From positions 158,343 through 222,342 of the forward strand of contig JAFGVV010000027.1 of assembly GCA_016937795.1 (NCBI GenBank): a stretch of 64,000 bases of DNA, written 5' to 3'. Origin of the DNA: Paludibacteraceae bacterium (lineage in GTDB: Bacteria; Bacteroidota; Bacteroidia; Bacteroidales; Paludibacteraceae). Below are positions 45,907-54,248 of this stretch, piece after piece; position 1 is the stretch's first letter; each line of letters begins with the position of its first letter. The position numbers and the translations under genes were made by a program. The notes under the pieces were generated by a model. The model searched no databases. It was not told the origin of the DNA and saw only the letters and a list, made by a program, of their open reading frames with translations.

Positions 45907-46602
45907 ATGTTTCTGACAAAAAAATATCTACTTACTTTAATCCTGATTATAAGTATAAGTCTCAATGTTTCTTCGCAGGGAGCCTATGACGATGATTCGC
46001 GACTTTTCAGGTTCGGTTTCTCCCTGGGTTTCAATGCATTCGATTTTGGTGTAACCAATAGCTTACAGAATATAGATGGCGAAGTGTACAGTGCTGATGT
46101 GTCGAACCTGAAGCCCGGTTTTTCGGTGGGTGTTGTGAGCGATATGTTGTTACATCGTTATCTGAATCTGCGCTTTACACCTACTTTGCATTTTGGCGAG
46201 CGCGAACTTACTTATAGCAACGAGTCAGGCGATAAAAAATACGCTGTTGTTATTCCTTCTGTTCCTCTGAGCTTGCCTGTATATCTTAAATATAGCTCAG
46301 AACGTTATGGCGACCTGCGTCCTTACCTTATTGGAGGTGGTGGCGTGTATTTCGATTTGGGGCAAAACAAAGAAAAGCCCGTATATTTACGGACTTTTGA
46401 TTCTTTTGTGGAATTTGGAGTGGGATGCGATATTTATTTCTCGTTCTTCAAACTGGCGCCCGAATTGAAGTTTGCCATTGGGTTTAACGATGTTTTTTAT
46501 CCTAATCCCAATCCAAACTTATTGGACGAAGATAAATTGAAAAATATGGCCCTATCGAAACTTACATCGCGTGTGTTAACGTTAACGTTTAATTTCGAGT
46601 AA
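45907..46602 (+). CDS. porT: PorT-like outer-membrane beta-barrel protein (type IX secretion)
   Basis: An upstream in-frame ATG at 45871 gives a charged leader; the ATG at 45907 starts a normal signal peptide (MFLTKKYLLTLILI to NVSSQ). The mature protein of about 210 residues is a small beta-barrel: FRFGFSLGFNAFDFGV, KPGFSVGVVSDMLLHRYLNL, YLNLRFTPTLHFGERELTY and the C-terminal strand LTSRVLTLTFNFE. This order is as I recall for PorT proteins, needed for type IX secretion and gliding systems. Five proteins in this window carry type IX sorting domains, which fits. It ends 9 bp before a convergent small gene. A generic outer-membrane barrel is the alternative. Confidence 0.78.
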   Translation: MFLTKKYLLTLILIISISLNVSSQGAYDDDSRLFRFGFSLGFNAFDFGVTNSLQNIDGEVYSADVSNLKPGFSVGVVSDMLLHRYLNLRFTPTLHFGERELTYSNESGDKKYAVVIPSVPLSLPVYLKYSSERYGDLRPYLIGGGGVYFDLGQNKEKPVYLRTFDSFVEFGVGCDIYFSFFKLAPELKFAIGFNDVFYPNPNPNLLDEDKLKNMALSKLTSRVLTLTFNFE

Positions 46603-46611
46603 AGGCTTATT

Positions 46612-46890
46612 TTAAAGTGTGTCCATTTTTTTCACAATGGCATCTACGGATGTTTGCCAGTCGGAAAAAAGTTTCCGATAATATGCTTTTACAATTTTAT
46701 TGTTGTTTTTGCCATCGGGGCGTCCTGCACGTAATATAAAGTTGTCGTTCAGGTCGGCAATTTCAACCGATAATGCCTCTACTTTCGATTCGTCTGTTTT
46801 TTCGGATATCAAAGCCCTGAAATAAAGTTCGGTCATTAGTTCTGATGACACATAATTGATTGTCTTTTTTAGTTTTCTACGGCTTGCCAT
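46612..46890 (-). CDS. Small basic helical protein of unknown function
   Basis: The 92-residue protein has no signal peptide or membrane segment. It begins with a basic MASRRKLKKTINYV, continues as helices (SSELMTELYFRAL, VEALSVEIADLNDNFILRAG) and ends VDAIVKKMDTL. I do not recognise a domain. A good promoter element sits 36 bp upstream and its neighbours are porT (tail to tail) and a lipoprotein gene. Composition and codon use look like a real gene; the function is unknown, and it is probably cytoplasmic. Confidence 0.75.
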   Translation of the reverse strand: MASRRKLKKTINYVSSELMTELYFRALISEKTDESKVEALSVEIADLNDNFILRAGRPDGKNNNKIVKAYYRKLFSDWQTSVDAIVKKMDTL

Positions 46891-46925
46891 AATGTGAGTT
46901 TTTTTGTTTTGTGAATAATGATTTA

Positions 46926-46933
46926 CAAATATA
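46926..46933 (-). promoter_or_regulatory. Promoter element for 92-residue protein gene
   Basis: The - strand reads TATATTTG, matching TAnnTTTG, 36 bp before the start codon at 46890. Confidence 0.5.
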
Positions 46934-47018
46934 GCTTTTTTAAAATGAAATGAGATGATTGATTACAGTTTTTTTTTTCTTGTGTCAATTATATTTTCTC
47001 ACTTCTATCATTTCTGGT

Positions 47019-48482
47019 ATGATGAATAATTTTTTCAGGATATTACTCTTTGTTTTTTGCGGATCTTTGTTCGTAATGAGTTCATGTAGCGATGATCTTG
47101 TTAGTTACGATCCCGAATACAAACTTGCTTTTTCGACCGATACTTTGAGTTTCGATACCGTGTTCAGCACTTTTGGAAGTACAACTCAGAAGATTTTGTT
47201 GTATAATCCTAATAAAAAAGCACTCAAAATTAATAACATTCAACTGTCAGGTGGTCGCGACTCTCATTTTCGCCTGAATGTGGATGGGCTGAGAAATGAA
47301 GATAACCGTTTTCGGGATATTGAAGTCAGGGCGAACGACAGCCTTTATGTATTTGTCGAAGTTACTATAGATCCGCACGATTCGGATGCGCCTGTGCTGA
47401 TAAGCGATTCGATACTATTTACCACCAACGGAAATGCTCAAAAAGTGCGCCTCGAGGCCTACGGTCAGGATGTGATTTTGTGGAATGAGAAACTTATACT
47501 TAACGACACAGTGCTCTCGGCAGCACGCCCTTACCTTATTTATGGATATTTGGCTGTCGATTCGGCTAAAACACTTACCTTGCCTGCCGGTTGTCGTTTA
47601 TATTTTCACAACAATGCCAATCTTATAATATACGGGAATCTTATTGCCAACGGATTGCCTGACAATCCAGTGGTTATGCAGGGCGACAGACTTGATGAGG
47701 TAAAATACAGCAAGCCGGTAGCTTATAATCGGATAGCAGGACAATGGGGCGGAGTGTATTTGTTGTGGAATCAAGGGCAACACCGTTTAAATCATGTACG
47801 TATTACCAGCGGATATGTAGGAATTTACTCGCCAAACAACGATCGCAATCAATTGCCCGAAATAGAAATAAGTAATTCGTATTTGCATAATTTCCTGTTG
47901 TATGCAGTAGTGGCTCAAAATACTAATCTTAAGATTCACAATTCTGAGGTTTCCAATTCGGGAAGTTATACGCTTTATCTCAATGGTGGTACACACGAAA
48001 TATTGCAAAGTACAGTGGTGAATTTTTACAATTCGGGTGGGGAGTCACCAACTTCGCGCGACAAATTTCCGGCTGTAATGATTATGGGTTTGAATCGTCC
48101 GGCTACTATGCGAACGAGGTTTCGTAATTCTGTGATCTCCGGTAGTTTAGCCAATGAATTAAGCATTGCAAGCCGTTTTCCCGCAAATGTGGATGCCGAC
48201 TTTAGCAACAATTTTGTTCGTCGCAAAACGGCTTACGAATTTCCTGCTTTTCAGCATACACGTTGGTACGAAGAGGGTGACACCATTCTTTTTAAATCTA
48301 CGACTTATAATGCAAAGAAGAATCAGTATTTTGACTTTATGCCCGATTCTCTGTCGGCGCTTCGAGGGCTTGCTTTGCCCGATGTAGCATCGCAATTCCC
48401 GCTCGACCTGAATGGAAATAATCGTATGGCTGATGGCGCTCCTGATGCTGGAGCATACGAATGGATTTCTGTAGTAAGGTAA
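47019..48482 (+). CDS. Lipoprotein with probable right-handed beta-helix
   Basis: The frame opens at 46959, but the ATG at 47019 begins a lipoprotein signal (MMNNFFRILL to MSSC, Cys23) and is preferred. Residues about 35-165 form a beta-sandwich with KILLYNPNKKALKINNIQLS, resembling domains found before surface anchors. From about residue 185 repeated short strands (LYFHNNANLIIYGNLIANG, GGVYLLWNQGQHRLNHVRI, EISNSYLHNFLLYAVV, LKIHNSEVSNSGSYTLYL) look like a right-handed parallel beta-helix. Such folds occur in polysaccharide lyases and binding proteins, but no catalytic motif is obvious. Similar proteins are conserved in Bacteroidales; role unknown. Confidence 0.8.
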   Translation: MMNNFFRILLFVFCGSLFVMSSCSDDLVSYDPEYKLAFSTDTLSFDTVFSTFGSTTQKILLYNPNKKALKINNIQLSGGRDSHFRLNVDGLRNEDNRFRDIEVRANDSLYVFVEVTIDPHDSDAPVLISDSILFTTNGNAQKVRLEAYGQDVILWNEKLILNDTVLSAARPYLIYGYLAVDSAKTLTLPAGCRLYFHNNANLIIYGNLIANGLPDNPVVMQGDRLDEVKYSKPVAYNRIAGQWGGVYLLWNQGQHRLNHVRITSGYVGIYSPNNDRNQLPEIEISNSYLHNFLLYAVVAQNTNLKIHNSEVSNSGSYTLYLNGGTHEILQSTVVNFYNSGGESPTSRDKFPAVMIMGLNRPATMRTRFRNSVISGSLANELSIASRFPANVDADFSNNFVRRKTAYEFPAFQHTRWYEEGDTILFKSTTYNAKKNQYFDFMPDSLSALRGLALPDVASQFPLDLNGNNRMADGAPDAGAYEWISVVR

Positions 48483-48643
48483 AAAGCACATTCAGATAAA
48501 CAAACATACACCCTGATTGTTATTATCCACAGTAAGTGTATTGTTGTTAATGTGGTTTTTAGGTATAAGTTTCACATTATCAGCAGAGTTTTTAGCACTT
48601 ATCTTTTTTTCGCTCAGCGTTTTAAACTATGAGCAAAATTTCC

Positions 48644-48651
48644 TATTTTTG
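48644..48651 (+). promoter_or_regulatory. Promoter element for ppdK
   Basis: TATTTTTG matches TAnnTTTG and lies 43 bp before the ATG at 48694. Only a weak -33 candidate is seen upstream. Confidence 0.5.
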
Positions 48652-48693
48652 TAATCCAAATTATTAGAGAGTAATTTTAATTTTATAAACAAA

Positions 48694-51420
48694 ATGAGTA
48701 ACACAAAAAGAGTCTACACCTTTGGCAACGGACAAGCTGAAGGAAAAGCGGACATGAAGAATTTGCTCGGAGGTAAAGGAGCAAATCTCGCCGAAATGAA
48801 TTTGATTGGTGTGCCCGTTCCCCCGGGATTTACCATCACCACCGATGTATGTAATGAATATTATCAACTTGGTAAAGACCAGGTGGTAGAGTTGTTGAAA
48901 CCAGAAGTTGAACAGGCTATCGCATTGGTCGAAAGCCATATGAATTCAAAATTCGGTGACATCGAAAATCCTCTTCTCGTATCGGTTCGTTCGGGTGCAC
49001 GTGCATCCATGCCCGGTATGATGGATACCATTCTGAACCTAGGTCTGAACGACGCAGTGGTGGAAGGAATGACCCGCAAAACAGGAAACCCACGTTTCGT
49101 ATGGGACTCGTATCGTCGTTTTGTACAAATGTACGGCGATGTGGTACTGGGGATGAAACCTGAAAACAAAAACGATGCCGATCCTTTCGAGGAAATTATC
49201 GAACATCTGAAAGAAGAAAAAGGTGTTGAACTGGATACCGACTTGACAGTTGACGACCTGAAAGAACTCGTAGCACGCTTTAAAGCTGCTGTGAAAAAAC
49301 AAACCGGTAGCGATTTTCCTGAATCAGCTTACGAACAGCTCTGGGGTGCTATCTGCTCGGTATTCGATTCGTGGATGAACGACCGCGCTATTCTTTATCG
49401 CAAAATGGAAGGAATCCCTGCTGAATGGGGAACTGCTGTAAATATTCAGGCAATGGTGTTTGGTAATATGGGCGAAACTTCGGCTACAGGCGTATGCTTC
49501 AGTCGTGATGCTGCTACCGGTGAAGACCAGTTTATCGGTGAATATCTCATCAACGCTCAGGGCGAAGACGTGGTGGCCGGTATTCGTACGCCACAACAAA
49601 TTACCAAATTAGGCTCGCAACGCTGGGCTGTGTTGGCCGGTGTTTCCGAAGAAGATCGTGTAGCAAAATATCCTTCGATGGAAGAAGCTATGCCTGAAAT
49701 CTATCTGGAATTAGATGCGATTCAAACCAAACTCGAAAACCACTACAAAGACATGCAGGATATGGAATTTACCGTTCAGGAAGGTAAACTCTGGTTCTTG
49801 CAAACCCGTAACGGTAAACGTACCGGTGCAGCCATGGTCAAAATTGCCATCGATATGTTGCATCAGGGAATGATCGACGAAAAAGCGGCGCTACTGCGCG
49901 TTGACCCTGTGAAACTGGACGAATTACTACACCCTGTTTTCGATAAAACAGCACTGAAATCTGCAAAAGTAATTGCAAAAGGTCTTGCTGCTTCTCCGGG
50001 TGCTGCTACTGGTCGTATTGTATTCAATGCCGACGATGCTGCTGAATGGGCTGCCCGCAAAGAAAAAGTAATCATGGTGCGTGTGGAAACATCGCCTGAG
50101 GACCTTGCAGGGATGGCTGCTGCTGAGGGTATTCTGACTGCACGTGGTGGTATGACTTCGCACGCTGCTGTTGTGGCACGCGGTATGGGTAAATGCTGTG
50201 TGTCAGGAGCAGGAACTCTGAAAATTGATTATGCTAACAAAGTAATGACTGTGGACGGTTTGACACTGAAAGAAGGTGATTATATCTCGTTGAATGGTTC
50301 TACCGGTGATATCTATCTTGGCGAAGTCTCAACTCAGGAAGCTGAATTGGATGCAGATTTCGCTGAATTGATGGAAATTTCTGAAAAATATACACGCATG
50401 AGTGTTCGCACAAATGCCGATAGTCCGGATGATGCTGCCCGTGCACGCGCATTTGGTGCAAAAGGTATTGGTCTATGTCGTACCGAACACATGTTCTTCG
50501 AAGGCGAACGTATCAAAGCTATGCGCGAAATGATTCTTTCTTCAACTGTGGAAGGACGTAAAAAAGCACTTGCCAAATTGCTCCCTTATCAACGTACCGA
50601 CTTCGAAGGAATACTGGAAGCTATGGCTGGATATGGTGTGACTATTCGCTTGCTCGATCCACCTTTGCACGAGTTTGTGCCTCACCAGTTGGCTACTCAG
50701 AAAGAACTTGCCGACGAAATGGGAATTAGCCTTGATGCAGTGAAACTTAAAGTGGCCGAACTTGAAGAGTTTAACCCAATGTTGGGACACCGTGGTTGTC
50801 GTTTGGGTGTGACTTATCCCGAAATTACCGAAATGCAGGCACGCGCTATTATCGAAGCTGCGCTGAATCTGAAAGCCAAAGGTGTGGATGCAAAACCCGA
50901 AATCATGGTTCCGCTTGTAGGTACAGTGGCTGAGTTGAAAAACCAGGCTGATATTATCCGTGCTACTGCAAGTGCTGTATTTGCAGAACGCAACGATAGT
51001 ATTGATTACCAGATTGGTACAATGATTGAAATTCCACGTGCTGCGCTTACTGCTGATCATATTGCACAGGAAGCTGAATTCTTCTCGTTTGGTACCAATG
51101 ACCTTACCCAGATGACACTTGGTTTCTCACGCGACGATGCCGGTAAATTTCTTCCGGATTATATCGACAAAGGAATTTTCAAAGTTGATCCTTTTACTGC
51201 TATTGATCAGAACGGTGTAGGTCAGTTGGTTGAAATAGGTGTTCAGAAAGGACGTCAGACTAAACCAAACCTCAAAGTGGGTATTTGCGGCGAACATGGC
51301 GGCGAACCTTCTTCGGTTGAATTCTGCCACCGTGCCGGTCTCAATTATGTAAGTTGCTCGCCATTCCGTGTGCCTATCGCACGTTTGGCTGCTGCTCAGG
51401 CTGCTATCAAAAATGTTTAA
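48694..51420 (+). CDS. ppdK: Pyruvate, phosphate dikinase
   Basis: At 908 residues it has normal length. The ATP-grasp nucleotide domain starts MKNLLGGKGANLAEM; the swivelling domain carries the phospho-histidine His490 in GGMTSHAAVVARG; the C-terminal PEP/pyruvate TIM barrel has the conserved IGTMIEIPRAALTAD, SFGTNDLTQMTLGFSRDD and CGEHGGEPSS, the last with the catalytic Cys. The enzyme interconverts ATP + phosphate + pyruvate with AMP + PPi + PEP in the cytoplasm; in anaerobic Bacteroidota it can run either in glycolysis or in gluconeogenesis. It stands alone, with its own promoter element and a strong terminator. Confidence 0.98.
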   Translation: MSNTKRVYTFGNGQAEGKADMKNLLGGKGANLAEMNLIGVPVPPGFTITTDVCNEYYQLGKDQVVELLKPEVEQAIALVESHMNSKFGDIENPLLVSVRSGARASMPGMMDTILNLGLNDAVVEGMTRKTGNPRFVWDSYRRFVQMYGDVVLGMKPENKNDADPFEEIIEHLKEEKGVELDTDLTVDDLKELVARFKAAVKKQTGSDFPESAYEQLWGAICSVFDSWMNDRAILYRKMEGIPAEWGTAVNIQAMVFGNMGETSATGVCFSRDAATGEDQFIGEYLINAQGEDVVAGIRTPQQITKLGSQRWAVLAGVSEEDRVAKYPSMEEAMPEIYLELDAIQTKLENHYKDMQDMEFTVQEGKLWFLQTRNGKRTGAAMVKIAIDMLHQGMIDEKAALLRVDPVKLDELLHPVFDKTALKSAKVIAKGLAASPGAATGRIVFNADDAAEWAARKEKVIMVRVETSPEDLAGMAAAEGILTARGGMTSHAAVVARGMGKCCVSGAGTLKIDYANKVMTVDGLTLKEGDYISLNGSTGDIYLGEVSTQEAELDADFAELMEISEKYTRMSVRTNADSPDDAARARAFGAKGIGLCRTEHMFFEGERIKAMREMILSSTVEGRKKALAKLLPYQRTDFEGILEAMAGYGVTIRLLDPPLHEFVPHQLATQKELADEMGISLDAVKLKVAELEEFNPMLGHRGCRLGVTYPEITEMQARAIIEAALNLKAKGVDAKPEIMVPLVGTVAELKNQADIIRATASAVFAERNDSIDYQIGTMIEIPRAALTADHIAQEAEFFSFGTNDLTQMTLGFSRDDAGKFLPDYIDKGIFKVDPFTAIDQNGVGQLVEIGVQKGRQTKPNLKVGICGEHGGEPSSVEFCHRAGLNYVSCSPFRVPIARLAAAQAAIKNV

Positions 51421-51445
51421 TTAAAGCATTCTGCTATTTGACAAA

Positions 51446-51477
51446 GGCTGTTTCCATTGCGGAGACAGCCTTTTTTG
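51446..51477 (+). terminator. Terminator of ppdK
   Basis: GGCTGTTTCC (51446-51455) pairs with GGAGACAGCC (51461-51470), a 10-bp stem with one G-T pair and a 5-nt loop, followed by TTTTTT. Confidence 0.9.
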
Positions 51478-51549
51478 TAAGTTTCCCATGAATACAAAAA
51501 GTCCACACCAAAGGTCAATTTTTCTACCCTCCTTTAGTAATATTCATTC

Positions 51550-51557
51550 TATATTTG
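51550..51557 (+). promoter_or_regulatory. Promoter element for CE12-GH43 gene
   Basis: TATATTTG matches TAnnTTTG, 67-91 bp before the two possible start codons. No strong -33 TTTG. Confidence 0.45.
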
Positions 51558-51623
51558 TAACCCGAACAAGACCTGTTAGTTTTCTCGAAACCTGTTAGGC
51601 TTGTTTGTAATTCTCTGTATTCG

Positions 51624-54035
51624 ATGAATATAAAAACCACATACGCAATGACTGCAAAAAAACTTATTTTAATATTTTTAGCACTGACACTGGTGTTGAT
51701 GTCGGCCAGGCAAAGGCCTGTGCAGGTATTTATGGCTGGCGATTCGACCATGGCCAATAAAGTTTTTTATAAAACAATGACTGATTCGCTGACTGGTGAA
51801 ATGACGCCTGTACCTTTTGCCGAGCGCGGTTGGGGACAATATCTTTCAGATTTTTTCAGCGATGATGTTGTCGTCCGGAATATCGCCAAAAATGGCAGAA
51901 GCACACGTACTTTTATCAGCGAAGGCTTGTGGGCTCAGATTATTTCCGAAATGCACAAAGGCGATTTTGTGATTATTCAGTTTGGTCATAACGATAGTTC
52001 GTTGGAAAAGAAGGATCGTTATACAAGTCCTGAGGATTATCGGGCCAATCTGTTGCGCATGATCGATGAGGTAAAGGCAAAAGGCGGAAATCCTGTGCTC
52101 TGTACACCGGTAGCACGTCGTAAATTCGATAAGGATGCTAAACTGGTGGATATGCACGGCGTGTATCCCGACATTGTGCGCGAAGTGGCTAAAGCGAAAC
52201 GTGTGCCCATGATTGATATGCAAAAATATACATCTGAATGGCTTAGTGCAGAAGGAGTTTCTGTATCGCGTCAGTATTTTCATAAATACGCAGCAGGACA
52301 AAATCCGCTTTATCCCAAAGGGTTGGATGACAATACACATTTTGTGGAAAAAGGAGCACGCAGGGTGGCTTCGTTTTTTATAAACGGGATAAAAGAGAAT
52401 AATGTCAGCGGTCTGACAAAATTATTGAAAGAAAATCAGAAACCTTATGTGTCGAAAGTTTGGGTAAGCGATAACGGAAAGGGTAAATATAAAAATCCTG
52501 TGCTTTATGCCGATTACTCTGATCCCGATGTGTGTCGTGTGGGCGATGATTTTTATATGACAGCTTCATCTTTTGCCAATACGCCGGGTTTGCCCGTTTT
52601 GCACTCGAAGGATTTGGTGAACTGGACTTTGATAGGTCATGCTGCGCCAAAGTTAATTCCTGAGTTGTTATTTAAAACCCCGCAACATGGCAATGGTGTT
52701 TGGGCGCCTGCCATTCGTTATCACAACAATGAGTTTTATATATTCTACGGCGATCCCGATCAGGGTATATTTATGACCAAAGCAAAAAATGCACGTGGAC
52801 CATGGTCGCCTTTGGTGCTTGTAAAAGCCGGTTTGGGACTTATCGATGCCTGCCCGTTTTGGGACGAAGATGGTCGGGCGTATGTGGCGCATGGCTATGC
52901 AGGTAGCCGTGCGGGAATGAAAAGTGTGCTGGCTGTGTTCGAAATGACGCCCGATGCAACCCAGGCAATTTCCGAAAGTCGATTGGTGTTCGATGGTCAC
53001 CCCGATCATCCCACTGTGGAAGGAGCAAAACTATATAAACGCAATGGCTATTACTATATTTTTGCACCAGCAGGAGGAGTAAAACCCGGTTGGCAACTTG
53101 CTTTGCGTGCGCGAAACATTTACGGACCTTACGAAGAAAAAATCGTAATGGCGCAGGGCAAAACCGATATCAATGGTCCGCATCAGGGAGCATGGGTCGA
53201 TACGCCCGATGGGAAAGAAGATTGGTTTATTCATTTTCAGGATAAATATGCTTACGGACGTGTAGTACATCTCAATCCTATGCGTTGGGTAAATGATTGG
53301 CCGGTGATAGGCGTGGATAAAGATGGCGATGGTTGTGGTGAGCCTGTGGCTGAATATACAAAACCCAATGTAGGTAAAATTTATCCGATAGCTACTCCGG
53401 TGGAGGATGATGAGTTCGATACTAGTACACTTGGTTTGCAATGGCAATGGCAGGCAAATGCGAATGAATTATGGTATTATCCTGCAGGAGAAAAAGGCTA
53501 TTTAAGGCTTTTTGCATGGCAAACAAGTGTCGACTCTGCAAATCTGTGGCATGCACCACATTTGCTGTTGCAAAAATTTCCTGCACCCAACTTCATAGCC
53601 ACTACTAAGTTCAGTTTTTATCCATTTAAAAAGAACGAACGTGCCGGACTTGTGGTGATGGGACGCGATTATGCAGCTATTACTTTGGATAGTGTGGACA
53701 ATGGGCTTGCCATTCGTTATGTGGTTTGTCGGGAAGCCGATAAGGGTAATAAAGAAGTGCTGGAAAAAAGTATTGCCGTGAAAGACCGTACTGTGTGGTT
53801 CCGGGTGGAAGTGTCCGAAAGTGTGGCCATGAACGATGATAAAATACTTCAGCCTACTGCCAATTGTACATTCAGCTACAGTATGGATGGAAAGAAATTT
53901 ACAAAAATAAGCGACAGTTTTGATGCTTTCGAAGGCAAATGGATAGGCACGAAGGTGGGTGTTTTCAGTCAGCGACCTGCTTTGCTCAACGATTCGGGTT
54001 ATGCTGATTTCGACTGGTTCCGGATTGAGAAATAA
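51624..54035 (+). CDS. Two-domain CE12-type acetylesterase and GH43 glycosidase
   Basis: The start may be 51624 or the ATG at 51648; both precede one hydrophobic signal (LILIFLALTLVLMS). Residues 30-265 form an SGNH esterase like CE12 rhamnogalacturonan acetylesterases: Ser41 in MAGDST, Gly91 in AKNGRST, Asn123 in FGHND and the D-x-x-H pair Asp236/His239 in DDNTHF. Residues about 290-800 form a GH43 propeller plus C-terminal concanavalin-like domain: base Asp300 in YSDPDVCR, modulator Asp408 in LIDACPFWDEDG, acid Glu467 in TVEGAKLY. The protein would deacetylate and trim pectin or xylan side chains. GH43 specificity (xylosidase or arabinofuranosidase) is open. It has its own promoter and terminator. 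Confidence 0.9.
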   Translation: MNIKTTYAMTAKKLILIFLALTLVLMSARQRPVQVFMAGDSTMANKVFYKTMTDSLTGEMTPVPFAERGWGQYLSDFFSDDVVVRNIAKNGRSTRTFISEGLWAQIISEMHKGDFVIIQFGHNDSSLEKKDRYTSPEDYRANLLRMIDEVKAKGGNPVLCTPVARRKFDKDAKLVDMHGVYPDIVREVAKAKRVPMIDMQKYTSEWLSAEGVSVSRQYFHKYAAGQNPLYPKGLDDNTHFVEKGARRVASFFINGIKENNVSGLTKLLKENQKPYVSKVWVSDNGKGKYKNPVLYADYSDPDVCRVGDDFYMTASSFANTPGLPVLHSKDLVNWTLIGHAAPKLIPELLFKTPQHGNGVWAPAIRYHNNEFYIFYGDPDQGIFMTKAKNARGPWSPLVLVKAGLGLIDACPFWDEDGRAYVAHGYAGSRAGMKSVLAVFEMTPDATQAISESRLVFDGHPDHPTVEGAKLYKRNGYYYIFAPAGGVKPGWQLALRARNIYGPYEEKIVMAQGKTDINGPHQGAWVDTPDGKEDWFIHFQDKYAYGRVVHLNPMRWVNDWPVIGVDKDGDGCGEPVAEYTKPNVGKIYPIATPVEDDEFDTSTLGLQWQWQANANELWYYPAGEKGYLRLFAWQTSVDSANLWHAPHLLLQKFPAPNFIATTKFSFYPFKKNERAGLVVMGRDYAAITLDSVDNGLAIRYVVCREADKGNKEVLEKSIAVKDRTVWFRVEVSESVAMNDDKILQPTANCTFSYSMDGKKFTKISDSFDAFEGKWIGTKVGVFSQRPALLNDSGYADFDWFRIEK

Positions 54036-54063
54036 ATGTATTTTGAAATTTTAATGTTATTCG

Positions 54064-54107
54064 GGGTGTAAATGTCTTTATAAAAGATGTTTACACCCTG
54101 TTTTTTT
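54064..54107 (+). terminator. Terminator of CE12-GH43 gene
   Basis: GGGTGTAAA (from 54064) pairs with TTTACACCC (to 54098), with an inner TCTT/AAGA stem, then TG and seven T. Confidence 0.9.
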
Positions 54108-54203
54108 ATGTGCTTGATATTGTTGCCTGAATTACTGTATGAATTTATCAGCCCTTTTGTGTGATATGTATCAATTTTAGTGTTTTTATGAGTCGAAAAT
54201 ATC

Positions 54204-54211
54204 TATATTTG
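54204..54211 (+). promoter_or_regulatory. Promoter element for RND efflux operon
   Basis: TATATTTG matches TAnnTTTG, 38 bp before the start codon at 54249. No metal-responsive operator was recognised. Confidence 0.5.
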
Positions 54212-54248
54212 TGGGTGTTGATAATGAAACTTAAAAATATAAAATATT

